Shown here: one piece after another, positions 17,472 to 25,340 of the stretch
Position numbering within the stretch: the stretch's first letter is position 1
Layout: every line of letters begins with the position of its first letter
Assembly: GCF_001468485.1 (NCBI RefSeq)
Contig: NZ_LODI01000048.1
Span: 36,673-70,252, forward strand
Direction: 5' to 3'
Length of the DNA: 33,580 bases
Source: Pseudoalteromonas sp. H71
Lineage (GTDB): Bacteria; Pseudomonadota; Gammaproteobacteria; Enterobacterales; Alteromonadaceae
Program-made: the position numbers and the translations under genes
Notes under the pieces: model-generated
What the model saw: only the letters and a program-made list of their open reading frames with translations
What the model was told of the DNA's origin: nothing
Database searches by the model: none

Positions 17472-18905
17472 TTATGCTAATTGTGCTTGCGCGTCTAACT
17501 TCAGTGATTCTTTTTCAGCTGAAATTGTACGGAAAACGTTATAAGCCATAACTAACATACCTGTTACGATGAATACACCGCCAACAAAACGCATTATGTA
17601 GAAAGGATGTGATGCTTCTAAAGACTGAACAAAGCTATACATTAATGTACCGTCAGCATTAACTGCACGCCACATTAGACCTTGCATTACACCTGAAATC
17701 CACATTGCAACAATGTATAAAACAACACCAACAGTGTGTAACCAGAAGTGGGTGTTAACAAGCTTAATGCTGTACATACGACCTTGTGCAAACAGTGCAG
17801 GGATAAGGTGGTAAATAGCACCAATCGAAATCATTGCTACCCAACCAAGTGCACCTGAGTGAACATGGCCTACAGTCCAATCTGTGTAATGAGATAATGC
17901 GTTCACAGATTTAATTGCCATCATTGGGCCTTCAAACGTAGACATACCATAGAAAGACAACGATACAACTAAGAAACGAAGTACTGGGTCAGTACGTAGT
18001 TTGTGCCACGCACCCGATAAGGTCATTATACCGTTTATCATACCACCCCAAGATGGAACGAATAGGATAATAGACATAACCATACCTAAACTTTGCGTCC
18101 AATCTGGAAGCGCAGTGTAGTGAAGGTGGTGAGGACCGGCCCAAATATATAAAGATACAAGTGCCCAAAAATGAACGACCGATAAACGGTAAGAGTAAAC
18201 AGGGCGACCCGCTTGTTTAGGTACAAAGTAGTACATCATGCCTAAGAAACCAGCGGTTAATAAGAAACCTACAGCGTTATGACCATACCACCATTGCACC
18301 ATTGCATCTACTGCACCAGCGTAAATAGAGTACGATTTAGTTAACGATACAGGCACAGCCATGCTGTTTACAATGTGCAACACCGCAACAGTAATGATAA
18401 AGCCAGCGTAGAACCAGTTAGCAACATAAATATGCGACACTTTACGTTTAATTAAAGTACCAAAAAATACAACTGCATAAATAATCCAAACAACTGCGAT
18501 TAGAATATCGATTGGCCATTCTAGTTCAGCGTATTCTTTAGAGCTTGTAATACCAAGTGGTAAAGTAATTACTGCTAATACGATAACTAGCTGCCAGCCC
18601 CAAAATGAAATTGCGGCAAGTTTGTCTGAGAAAAGGCGCGTTTGACAAGTACGTTGAACGACGTAATAAGACGTCGCAAAAAGTGCACTTGTACCAAATG
18701 CGAAAATTACTGCGTTCGTGTGTAACGGACGTAGTCGAGAGTAAGTTAACCATGGTGTATCAAAGTTAAGTGCTGGCCAAGCTAATTGGGCAGCAATCAG
18801 AACCCCAATACTCATGCCAACGATGCCCCAAATCACTGTCATAATAGCGAATTGGCGTACAACTTTATAGTTATACTCAGTTTGTGATGCTACTGTTTGG
18901 CTCAT
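17472..18905 (-). CDS. ccoN: cbb3-type cytochrome c oxidase catalytic subunit CcoN
   Basis: CcoN is the membrane subunit that reduces oxygen at a haem b3-CuB site with very high affinity. The 477-residue protein has about 12 hydrophobic helices. Haem and copper ligands are visible: [30 protein letters not shown] and [12 protein letters not shown]-family features include the active-site Tyr in [11 protein letters not shown] and the nearby Glu. GGAAG lies 8 bases upstream of the ATG. It is the first gene of ccoNOQP, with a long leader containing a hairpin and an upstream FNR-like site. Confidence 0.97.
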   Translation of the reverse strand: MSQTVASQTEYNYKVVRQFAIMTVIWGIVGMSIGVLIAAQLAWPALNFDTPWLTYSRLRPLHTNAVIFAFGTSALFATSYYVVQRTCQTRLFSDKLAAISFWGWQLVIVLAVITLPLGITSSKEYAELEWPIDILIAVVWIIYAVVFFGTLIKRKVSHIYVANWFYAGFIITVAVLHIVNSMAVPVSLTKSYSIYAGAVDAMVQWWYGHNAVGFLLTAGFLGMMYYFVPKQAGRPVYSYRLSVVHFWALVSLYIWAGPHHLHYTALPDWTQSLGMVMSIILFVPSWGGMINGIMTLSGAWHKLRTDPVLRFLVVSLSFYGMSTFEGPMMAIKSVNALSHYTDWTVGHVHSGALGWVAMISIGAIYHLIPALFAQGRMYSIKLVNTHFWLHTVGVVLYIVAMWISGVMQGLMWRAVNADGTLMYSFVQSLEASHPFYIMRFVGGVFIVTGMLVMAYNVFRTISAEKESLKLDAQAQLA

Positions 18906-19243
18906 TTTCTGGCTTCCGCTGCAATAAATGCGTTTAGAAATGAATTACCCACTTGAAAAGTGGGGCCTACTATTACTTCACAAGCATGTTACCTAAAACG
19001 TTCAAAGCATGAATGCTTCAGAAAACAAACTCGAGAAACCCTAATTTTTGCGAGGGAAATAATAAATTTTTTGGCCTAAAAAAGATAGGTCAATTACGTA
19101 ATATTATGACATCAATCAAACTTTGTGACTTTGTTGTCTATTTTTTGATTAGCTTAGTGTCTAATTTTGGTTATTTAGTGCACCATGCTTGTCATTTATA
19201 AGCTTGATTATTAGTATCTGCTTTTATTCGAAGGACATGTTTT
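18906..19243. promoter_or_regulatory. Divergent control region between ccoN and a lipoprotein gene
   Basis: This is a 338-base gap. For ccoN (- strand) it holds an FNR-like site TTGATtgatGTCAT at 19119-19106, matching 8 of 10, with TGA-N6-TCA symmetry. A -10-like TATTAT at 19064-19059 puts the box centre about 60 bases upstream of the inferred start. A small inverted repeat AAGCAT-GA-ATGCTT lies at 19005-19018. The 62-codon ORF 19013-19201 on the + strand is not supported. The lipoprotein gene at 19244 has AAGGA in front of it. Confidence 0.4.
18948..18964 (-). promoter_or_regulatory. Hairpin in the ccoN leader
   Basis: Perfect 7-bp arms CCCACTT and AAGTGGG flank a 3-base loop, about 43 bases before the ccoN start on the - strand. 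No U-tract follows, so it is not an intrinsic terminator. It could affect message stability or translation of ccoNOQP. Confidence 0.4.
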
Positions 19244-19669
19244 ATGAAAGCAACCCAATTTTGTTTTGTGTTTTTGTTACTTTTACTGTTAACCGCCTGT
19301 GATTCTGGTGAGCATAAAAACGCAACGGTCCTTAAAAACTCAAACTGCAAACCTAACTTAGAATGTATTTATCCAAATAATGTGAAAGTGTGGCTTAGTC
19401 ATCAATCTCTTTCACCTGAAACACCTTTTACAATTTTCAGTAAACTGCCTGATGATATAAAAATAACTCAAGCAAAGTTGAAGGGCATCACTATGTATAT
19501 GGGGTTTATTCCGCAGCAGTTTGTAAAGCAAGGCGACTTATGGAAAAGCGAAACCATGGTTGGCATTTGCTCAGAAAATAATATGCTTTGGAACTTACAG
19601 TTAACCGTTATAAATACAACTACTTCAAAAGAAGATACCCTCAACTATAACTTCTACGTTACCTACTGA
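19244..19669 (+). CDS. Small lipoprotein of unknown function divergent from ccoN
   Basis: The 141-residue product has a lipoprotein signal peptide ending in the lipobox LTAC, with lipidated Cys at residue 19. The mature part has Cys35 and Cys41, which may form a disulfide. A segment ITMYMGFIP (82-90) is followed by GICSENNMLW (108-117), which gathers Met84, Met86, Cys109 and Met114. The overall pattern recalls small FixH/YtkA-like periplasmic beta domains, but I cannot assign a family. Its position back to back with ccoNOQP suggests a possible link to copper or cytochrome assembly. This is inference only. Confidence 0.75.
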   Translation: MKATQFCFVFLLLLLLTACDSGEHKNATVLKNSNCKPNLECIYPNNVKVWLSHQSLSPETPFTIFSKLPDDIKITQAKLKGITMYMGFIPQQFVKQGDLWKSETMVGICSENNMLWNLQLTVINTTTSKEDTLNYNFYVTY

Positions 19670-20209
19670 TAAACTCTTATTTTAGTACGAATTAGCCAGC
19701 CAACCGATCACGTTTTATCCCAAAATTGTTGATTTGTACAAGCACACATACTCCATACAATGTAGTCCACATTTAAAAATCATACCTAACAAAGCAAGAG
19801 TGTTTGTTATTGACTATGAGCAATAGGCTTTTCTCATGAGTTAGCAACTATCAGGTGGTTTTACCTTTTTAATAATGCCGTGTGATTAAGTTGTTAATAC
19901 CTGAATTATTACTAATCAGCAGGAGTAATTACATTTGATTACAAAGTAGCGGTGTTTGATTTCATCTGTACTTTAATTGTGTATAAGTTTTTTTAAATCA
20001 TTAATTTTAAATTGTATTTTTATATTAACAATGAAACAAAGAGTAACCTTTGTACCTTTTATAGGGTGGTCTTTTTTGCCTTTATTAAAAAGCAATCAAG
20101 CGTTAAGTTTTCGTTCAGTTAAGTGCGCTTAAGTTGCCTGCCGACTCATTCTTCTTATAACAAATGAGCATTACCAATCTTGGTAAATTCCAACAAGTAG
20201 GATTCTTTC
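19670..20209. promoter_or_regulatory. Upstream region of the TonB-dependent receptor gene
   Basis: This 540-base gap has no convincing ORF or RNA gene. It is AT-rich. Two symmetric sites stand out: ACAAAG-agtaac-CTTTGT at 20036-20053 and TTACCAA-tc-TTGGTAA at 20171-20186. The second lies in the likely leader, about 24 bases before the receptor ATG, and GTAGGA serves as ribosome-binding site. No clear Fur box was found. Confidence 0.4.
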
Positions 20210-22654
20210 ATGACTAAATCGACTCTTGGTCTAGCTGTAGTTGCAGCCATCCCAATGTTTTCAAGTGTACATGTACTAGCAGCAGACGAAGCTGCAAATT
20301 CAATCGAAAAAATTCAAGTTACGGGTTCACGCATCAACCGTACTGATATGGAAACAGCCAGCCCAATTACTGTTATTGGCGATGACTTTATTGCAAAAAG
20401 TGGTTTCACGTCTGTTGCCGATATTCTCTCAACTCAACCCTCTGCTGCGGGTATAAGCCTTGGTGCTTCAAGTAATAATGGTTCGGGTGGTTCTGCAACT
20501 GTTAACTTACGTGGCATGGGATCACAACGTACCCTAGTGTTACTAAATGGTCGTCGTATGGTTTCTTCTGGAACCGGTGCAGACTCTTCAGTTGATTTAA
20601 ATACCATTCCTGTTGCAATGATCAAATCAATTGAAATCTTAAAAGATGGTGCATCAGCGGTGTATGGATCTGATGCAATCGCCGGTGTTGTTAACATTAT
20701 TACCAAAAAAGATTTTGAAGGTACTGAGCTTAATGTTGAAGGAAGCCGCACAACGAAAGGTGATGGTAATAACTACGGTACTAGCTTATTACATGGCATG
20801 CAGATTGCCGATGGTAACTTAGTAGTTGGTGCCCAGTTTTCAAGCCGTGGAGAAGTGATTCAATCAGATCGTAGCTTTGTGTCTGCTGGACAGTCGTCGT
20901 TTATTCCACAAGGTACTTTAGGCGGTAAAACATACGAAGGTAATGGTGTATTTGCCGATAGAACAACGTCGTACGACTTTACTACATCGAGTTATGCGCA
21001 AACACCAAACGATTTGTACAGCCTTTTTACAAGCTTTGATAAAGAGCTAGACGCTGATACCACATTTAATGTTGATCTAATGTATACACGCCGTGATTCA
21101 TCACAGCAATTGGCACCTCAACCAGCCAGTGTAGATTTACTTACAGCAAACCTTGATAGTGAATACACTAATGCGTTTATCGCCGACGGTGAGCTTGCCG
21201 ATTCGCTAGAGTACCGCAGAAGAATGGTTGATGCTGGCCCGCGTATATACGAGCAAACAACAGACACATACCGTGCATCTGTGGCATTACAAGGCATTTT
21301 AGATAACGATGCAAGCTGGGATGTGAGTGCTACATACGGCAGAAACGACTCTAAAGATAAAGTACAAAACTCGATTAATGCAAGCCAAGTAGAGCAAAGC
21401 ATTTACGCAAACCAAGCACTTTGGTTTAGTGGTGATGCACTTAGCCGTGACTTTTTAACTGCTAACGATTCTATTTACACCGAAAATAACGAAGGTGGAA
21501 ATGAGCAATTTATCTTATCAGCAGGTTACAGCGCACTAACCGATAGCGATATTGGTTACGCTATAGGTATTGAGAACCGTTTTGAAAGTGGTTTTTACAC
21601 ACCTGATTTAATTACACAATTGGGCCAAAGTACAGCTGCTCAGCAAGATCCTACTGAAGGTGATTATTCGGTACAGTCGATTTACTTTGAAACATCGATG
21701 CCTGTCTTAGAAGTGGTAACACTTGAAGGGGCTGCACGTTACGACAATTATTCTACGTTTGGTGGTGAGACAACGTGGAAGCTTGGCGCTACTTGGGATG
21801 TAACAGATTCATTTATGGTTCGTTCTGTACTTGCAACTGGCTTTAGAGCACCAAACGTTGCTGAACTATTTGGTGGTAACTCGGGCTCATACGATTACCT
21901 AGCCGATCCGTGGGGTAACGAGCAAGATGCGCAAATTTTAGTGAACTACACAAGTGATGCTGACTTACAAGCAGAAGAAAGCCGTTCGTTTACATTTGGC
22001 ATGGTGTGGGAAGTAGTTGATGGTTTATCTACAACGCTTGATTACTGGAAGTTTGACATCACTAACGCCATTACGCGTTTAGATGTTCAAAACGAAATGA
22101 ACAACTGTTTTGCGGGCGACACGCAATCGTGTGATTCGGTAAATATTACCCCAGCGGGTGATTTATCAAACTTAAGCTCTGCATTAACCAATGTTGGCTC
22201 TCAAAAAACATCAGGTATTGACTGGAACATTGGTTACACTGCCGATAACTACCGCATCAATCTAGATACCACTTACTTGGTTGAATTTGAACAAGATGAT
22301 ATTGATTACACAGGGACTATTGACGGTAACATTGGCGGCTACTCTAAAATCAAATCTAACTTGTCTGTAAATTACGATTTGTCTGATGCGTTGAGTGTGC
22401 TTTATAACGCACGCTTTATTCGTGGTATGAGTGGTGATTATTACGGTGAGTCGTTCAGCACTGATAATGTTATTTACCACGATATTTCAATGACGTACAG
22501 CCTAAATGAATCACTGAAAGTAACAGGTGGTATGAATAATATTTTTGATAAAGAGCCTGAAGAAGTCCTTGGCGGTAATGACATGGGCACCGTACCAGAG
22601 ATTTACGACGTTATTGGTTCACGAGTATTCGCAAGTATTAATTACAAGTTTTAA
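20210..22654 (+). CDS. TonB-dependent outer membrane receptor
   Basis: The 814-residue protein has a signal peptide (LGLAVVAAIPMFSSVHVLA, cleavage near residue 25). The sequence IEKIQVTGSRINRTDMETAS follows, then a plug domain with VADILSTQPSAAG, NLRGMGSQRTLVLLNGRRM and SAVYGSDAIAGVVNIITKK. A long beta-barrel follows, with receptor motifs such as VRSVLATGFRAPNVAELFGG, and ends in SINYKF, whose terminal Phe is the outer-membrane signature. Such receptors import siderophores, haem, peptides or glycans with TonB energy. No neighbouring enzyme reveals the substrate. It is transcribed alone, ending at a terminator. Confidence 0.92.
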   Translation: MTKSTLGLAVVAAIPMFSSVHVLAADEAANSIEKIQVTGSRINRTDMETASPITVIGDDFIAKSGFTSVADILSTQPSAAGISLGASSNNGSGGSATVNLRGMGSQRTLVLLNGRRMVSSGTGADSSVDLNTIPVAMIKSIEILKDGASAVYGSDAIAGVVNIITKKDFEGTELNVEGSRTTKGDGNNYGTSLLHGMQIADGNLVVGAQFSSRGEVIQSDRSFVSAGQSSFIPQGTLGGKTYEGNGVFADRTTSYDFTTSSYAQTPNDLYSLFTSFDKELDADTTFNVDLMYTRRDSSQQLAPQPASVDLLTANLDSEYTNAFIADGELADSLEYRRRMVDAGPRIYEQTTDTYRASVALQGILDNDASWDVSATYGRNDSKDKVQNSINASQVEQSIYANQALWFSGDALSRDFLTANDSIYTENNEGGNEQFILSAGYSALTDSDIGYAIGIENRFESGFYTPDLITQLGQSTAAQQDPTEGDYSVQSIYFETSMPVLEVVTLEGAARYDNYSTFGGETTWKLGATWDVTDSFMVRSVLATGFRAPNVAELFGGNSGSYDYLADPWGNEQDAQILVNYTSDADLQAEESRSFTFGMVWEVVDGLSTTLDYWKFDITNAITRLDVQNEMNNCFAGDTQSCDSVNITPAGDLSNLSSALTNVGSQKTSGIDWNIGYTADNYRINLDTTYLVEFEQDDIDYTGTIDGNIGGYSKIKSNLSVNYDLSDALSVLYNARFIRGMSGDYYGESFSTDNVIYHDISMTYSLNESLKVTGGMNNIFDKEPEEVLGGNDMGTVPEIYDVIGSRVFASINYKF

Positions 22655-22723
22655 CTGTAAGTAACTTGAACGCTATTTAACCATTCTATTTATAGCCGAA
22701 TTCAAGTTAAGTATAAAACTTTC

Positions 22724-22751
22724 AAGGCTCCGTGTTTACGGGGCCTTTTTT
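22724..22751 (+). terminator. Terminator of the TonB-dependent receptor gene
   Basis: The arms AAGGCTCCGT and ACGGGGCCTT pair over 10 bp with one wobble and a GTTT loop, and run into six T. It is 70 bases past the receptor stop. Confidence 0.88.
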
Positions 22752-22807
22752 ATTGAACAAAGTAAACGAGGGAAGTAAACTAAAAACAACAAAAAAAGGA
22801 GAGTTGA

Positions 22808-24160
22808 TTGCTAAAACAAGACGAAAATTTATCTTTTGTCATTGAGCCCGAGTTAAATGCGCGTTCAGAGCAGCGTATTGATCTGTATTTTTCTATTCCT
22901 AATGAAATGGGAATAAATCCAAAAACGTTAAGTGAAGAATCTTACTTCAATAACCAGTTTAAATCTCACTTAGCTTACAACGCCAATAATATTCATTTGC
23001 CACTAGTACGAAGCCGTTTTGTGAGTAAAAACAAAGGTGAACAGCAAGATTACAGGCAAAATCTAAATTTATTTTGTTACCAAGTGCGTTTAGCGCTCGA
23101 TGCTGATATTAAGGATGCACTTAAATTAAATGAGGCAGAAGAGTTTTATAATCGCGCAAATGAATTATTTGAGCAAAGCGAAGGGTTATTAAAAAAGCTA
23201 CGCCGTTATACCCCCGATGACGAAAAATTACTGCCATTTTATACAAATGCAGATAACTACCTTAGCTGGCACGTAGAACAATCATTTTTAAAATTGTTAG
23301 ATGAAGGGCCGCGTAGTAGTGATTTTGCTAAAGAGCGGAACGACCTCTTACAGTTTTGTAAAAGCGAAAACGTTTACCGAGCAGATAAAAATTACAACTC
23401 TGAAACCACACTACAAGATGCCAACCGCATCACAAACAAAATGCGTTTGCTACAACGTTTAATTGAGCATGGAGTAATACTGCAGCGTAATACTCGCTTT
23501 TTAAACAGTTACTTAAAGCGATTAGTAAAAGGCACGGTGACTGCAGTTATAATGGCGTTTGTTATGTTAGTTATCCTTAATGCACGCTCAAGTTTTACCG
23601 AGGTCACAGCCACGCTTATTTTGATACTGGGTGTTATTTATGGCCTGCGTGAAATATTTAAAGAAGACATAACCCGTGTGATTTGGCGTGCTATTGTTCA
23701 AGGGCGGCCAAAATGGCGGTTTACATTTAAAAACAGTATTACCAAAGATAAAATAGCAAGTCAGTTTATTTGGCTTGAGTACACGCGGTTTAAAAAAATC
23801 CCCAAAGAAGTACAAACTATTTTTTCAAAACGTCGTCAGCAAAATAAACAGGCCGCGCAATGGCTGCATTTTGCAAGTGAAACCCGCGTGTCGGCAAAAG
23901 AGTTTTTACCAGGGTACGATACGTTACAGCAAACATTGCAATTTAACTTAGCGCCATTTGCCCGGTATTTAAAGCGCGGTGAAGGTAAGCTCTATCATTT
24001 AGACAGTAACAAAATATCTAAACAAGCCGTAGAACGACGTTATCAATTAAATATGGTACTGGTACATACAGAGGGCGATAAAACACTTTATCAGCGTTAT
24101 AAAATTACGTTAAATCGCAGTAAAATTGTCAATATTGAGCTTATTTACTCTAAAAAATAG
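22808..24160 (+). CDS. Conserved-looking protein of unknown function with a central membrane hairpin
   Basis: The 450-residue product begins at a TTG codon supported by AGGAG 5 bases upstream; no ATG fits as well. Residues 1-235 form a charged, probably cytoplasmic domain with helical stretches. Two adjacent hydrophobic segments (~243-260 and ~266-283, separated by ARSSFTEV) form a membrane hairpin. A basic C-terminal domain of ~165 residues follows, rich in Lys/Arg (for example RFKKIPKEVQTIFSKRRQQNK). With no signal peptide, both soluble parts should be cytoplasmic. I recognise no catalytic motif or family. It stands alone between two terminators and is convergent with the small lipoprotein gene. 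Confidence 0.85.
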   Translation: MLKQDENLSFVIEPELNARSEQRIDLYFSIPNEMGINPKTLSEESYFNNQFKSHLAYNANNIHLPLVRSRFVSKNKGEQQDYRQNLNLFCYQVRLALDADIKDALKLNEAEEFYNRANELFEQSEGLLKKLRRYTPDDEKLLPFYTNADNYLSWHVEQSFLKLLDEGPRSSDFAKERNDLLQFCKSENVYRADKNYNSETTLQDANRITNKMRLLQRLIEHGVILQRNTRFLNSYLKRLVKGTVTAVIMAFVMLVILNARSSFTEVTATLILILGVIYGLREIFKEDITRVIWRAIVQGRPKWRFTFKNSITKDKIASQFIWLEYTRFKKIPKEVQTIFSKRRQQNKQAAQWLHFASETRVSAKEFLPGYDTLQQTLQFNLAPFARYLKRGEGKLYHLDSNKISKQAVERRYQLNMVLVHTEGDKTLYQRYKITLNRSKIVNIELIYSKK

Positions 24161-24178
24161 GTTTTATAGTCATATATT

Positions 24179-24215
24179 AAAAAAGGGGAATAGATACAAT
24201 CTATCCCCCTTTTTT
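24179..24215. terminator. Bidirectional terminator between convergent genes
   Basis: AAAAAAGGGG on the left and CCCCCTTTTTT on the right bracket inner arms ATAGAT and ATCTAT with a 3-base loop and one mismatch. Six A precede and six T follow the stem, so it can end both the 450-residue gene on + and the small lipoprotein gene on -. Confidence 0.9.
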
Positions 24216-24232
24216 AATTATTTAAGCGTTAC

Positions 24233-24484
24233 TTAGTTAGCTAAACCATGTTTGCTATATAAAGTTACTTTGTCTGAAACAAGTGTAATCTCTATATTTT
24301 TAGACTCGTCGCCCCAAACACAGTTAGTGTGAAGCGTTTTTTCTACACAATTATCTGCACTACCTAGTACGGCTTCAACTTCAGCTTTATCCATACCAAT
24401 TTTAATCTTTTCGTAGTTTTCTACTGTTACTTTAGAGCATGCTGCAAGGCTTAGTGTAGCTGCAATAATTAGGAGTTTTTTCAT
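24233..24484 (-). CDS. Small BamE/SmpA-like (DUF3862-type) lipoprotein
   Basis: The 83-residue product has a lipobox LAAC with Cys16 as lipid anchor. The mature part contains YEKIKIGMDKAEVEAVLGS, the helix-turn pattern of BamE/SmpA-OmlA-like and DUF3862 proteins (a GM.xxEVxxxLG core). C46 and C55 are likely disulfide partners around VEKTLHTN. Function is unknown; such small domains are envelope proteins. It lies 19 bases after csiV and ends at a terminator, so it may be the last gene of the mfd-csiV unit. Confidence 0.82.
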   Translation of the reverse strand: MKKLLIIAATLSLAACSKVTVENYEKIKIGMDKAEVEAVLGSADNCVEKTLHTNCVWGDESKNIEITLVSDKVTLYSKHGLAN

Positions 24485-24503
24485 TGTTGTATCCTACTTA
24501 GTA

Positions 24504-25340
24504 TTAATGTTTAAATTTTCTAATTTGGACAATCATGCCCATACGAGGGTGATCAAAGTAATGAATTTCACCACTTATTACACGTTTAAACTGAGCAAAA
24601 CGTGACGACTCTACATCACCACTTTGAAGTTTTTGGCTAATATCAAAATCTGCAGTGATAAATAAATAATGGCGTAAATGAATTTTAAATAATCCATCTA
24701 ATTCCCATTTACTTGTTGATTCATCGGGCTCATTAAATAGGCTAGGTTGTGGGTCCAATAAGCTGACAAAGTCTGGGTTTGAATAGCGTGGCACATCAAA
24801 AACGCGTGTTTTAATCTGCTCACCGGCAAATAAGTGCATGCTTGGCGCACGTGATTTACTTTTTGCTTCAAAACGCCAACCAGTATGTAAAATAGGGGTT
24901 AAGCCTTTACGGTCTAGTTGCTCATACTGCGTTTTAAATTGTAATTGCTCAGGGGCAAGTAAGTAGGTTTGCTCCATGGTATCGAGTGCGGGTGCCATAG
25001 GCGTTACGGGCAGTTTATCGTAGCTTTGTACATAGTCGGTACTTGCGTCGCAAACACCCGAGCGAGGGTTATCGTTTACTAGCGAATCGGTAAATGAACG
25101 CGTCTGAAACCGTGTGTCGCCGTCAATACAGGCTTGCATGGCTTGCTCGGTATAAAGTGGCGTTAACAAATCAAGCGTGTTTTTATCTTCAATAGCCTCG
25201 TGTTTTAAACTAAAGTCTTCTTGTAAATAGGGGGCTGGACGCTGTTTAAATATCAGCACCTCAGCTTCAAACCAACGCTCTGCAACTGCAGTGCTGCTAA
25301 ATAAGCAACATAAAACTACCAGCGATTTTTTTAGCAACAT
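24504..25340 (-). CDS. csiV: Peptidoglycan-binding envelope protein CsiV
   Basis: The 278-residue product has a signal peptide (LLKKSLVVLCCLFSSTAVA, cleavage before ERWFEAEV). It starts with the RWFEAEVLIFKQR motif that marks the CsiV (formerly DUF2803) family, found next to mfd in Vibrio, Shewanella and relatives. In Vibrio cholerae, CsiV binds peptidoglycan and supports the LpoA-PBP1A cell wall synthesis system. The C-terminus has the family feature GEIHYFDHPRMGMIVQIRK. Its ATG overlaps the mfd stop by 1 base (TAATG), so it is translated together with mfd. Confidence 0.88.
   Translation of the reverse strand: MLLKKSLVVLCCLFSSTAVAERWFEAEVLIFKQRPAPYLQEDFSLKHEAIEDKNTLDLLTPLYTEQAMQACIDGDTRFQTRSFTDSLVNDNPRSGVCDASTDYVQSYDKLPVTPMAPALDTMEQTYLLAPEQLQFKTQYEQLDRKGLTPILHTGWRFEAKSKSRAPSMHLFAGEQIKTRVFDVPRYSNPDFVSLLDPQPSLFNEPDESTSKWELDGLFKIHLRHYLFITADFDISQKLQSGDVESSRFAQFKRVISGEIHYFDHPRMGMIVQIRKFKH

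Noticed and set aside
19013..19201. 62-codon + strand ORF in the ccoN upstream gap
   Set aside because: No ribosome-binding site, low-complexity composition, and it overlaps the probable ccoN promoter and FNR-like site.
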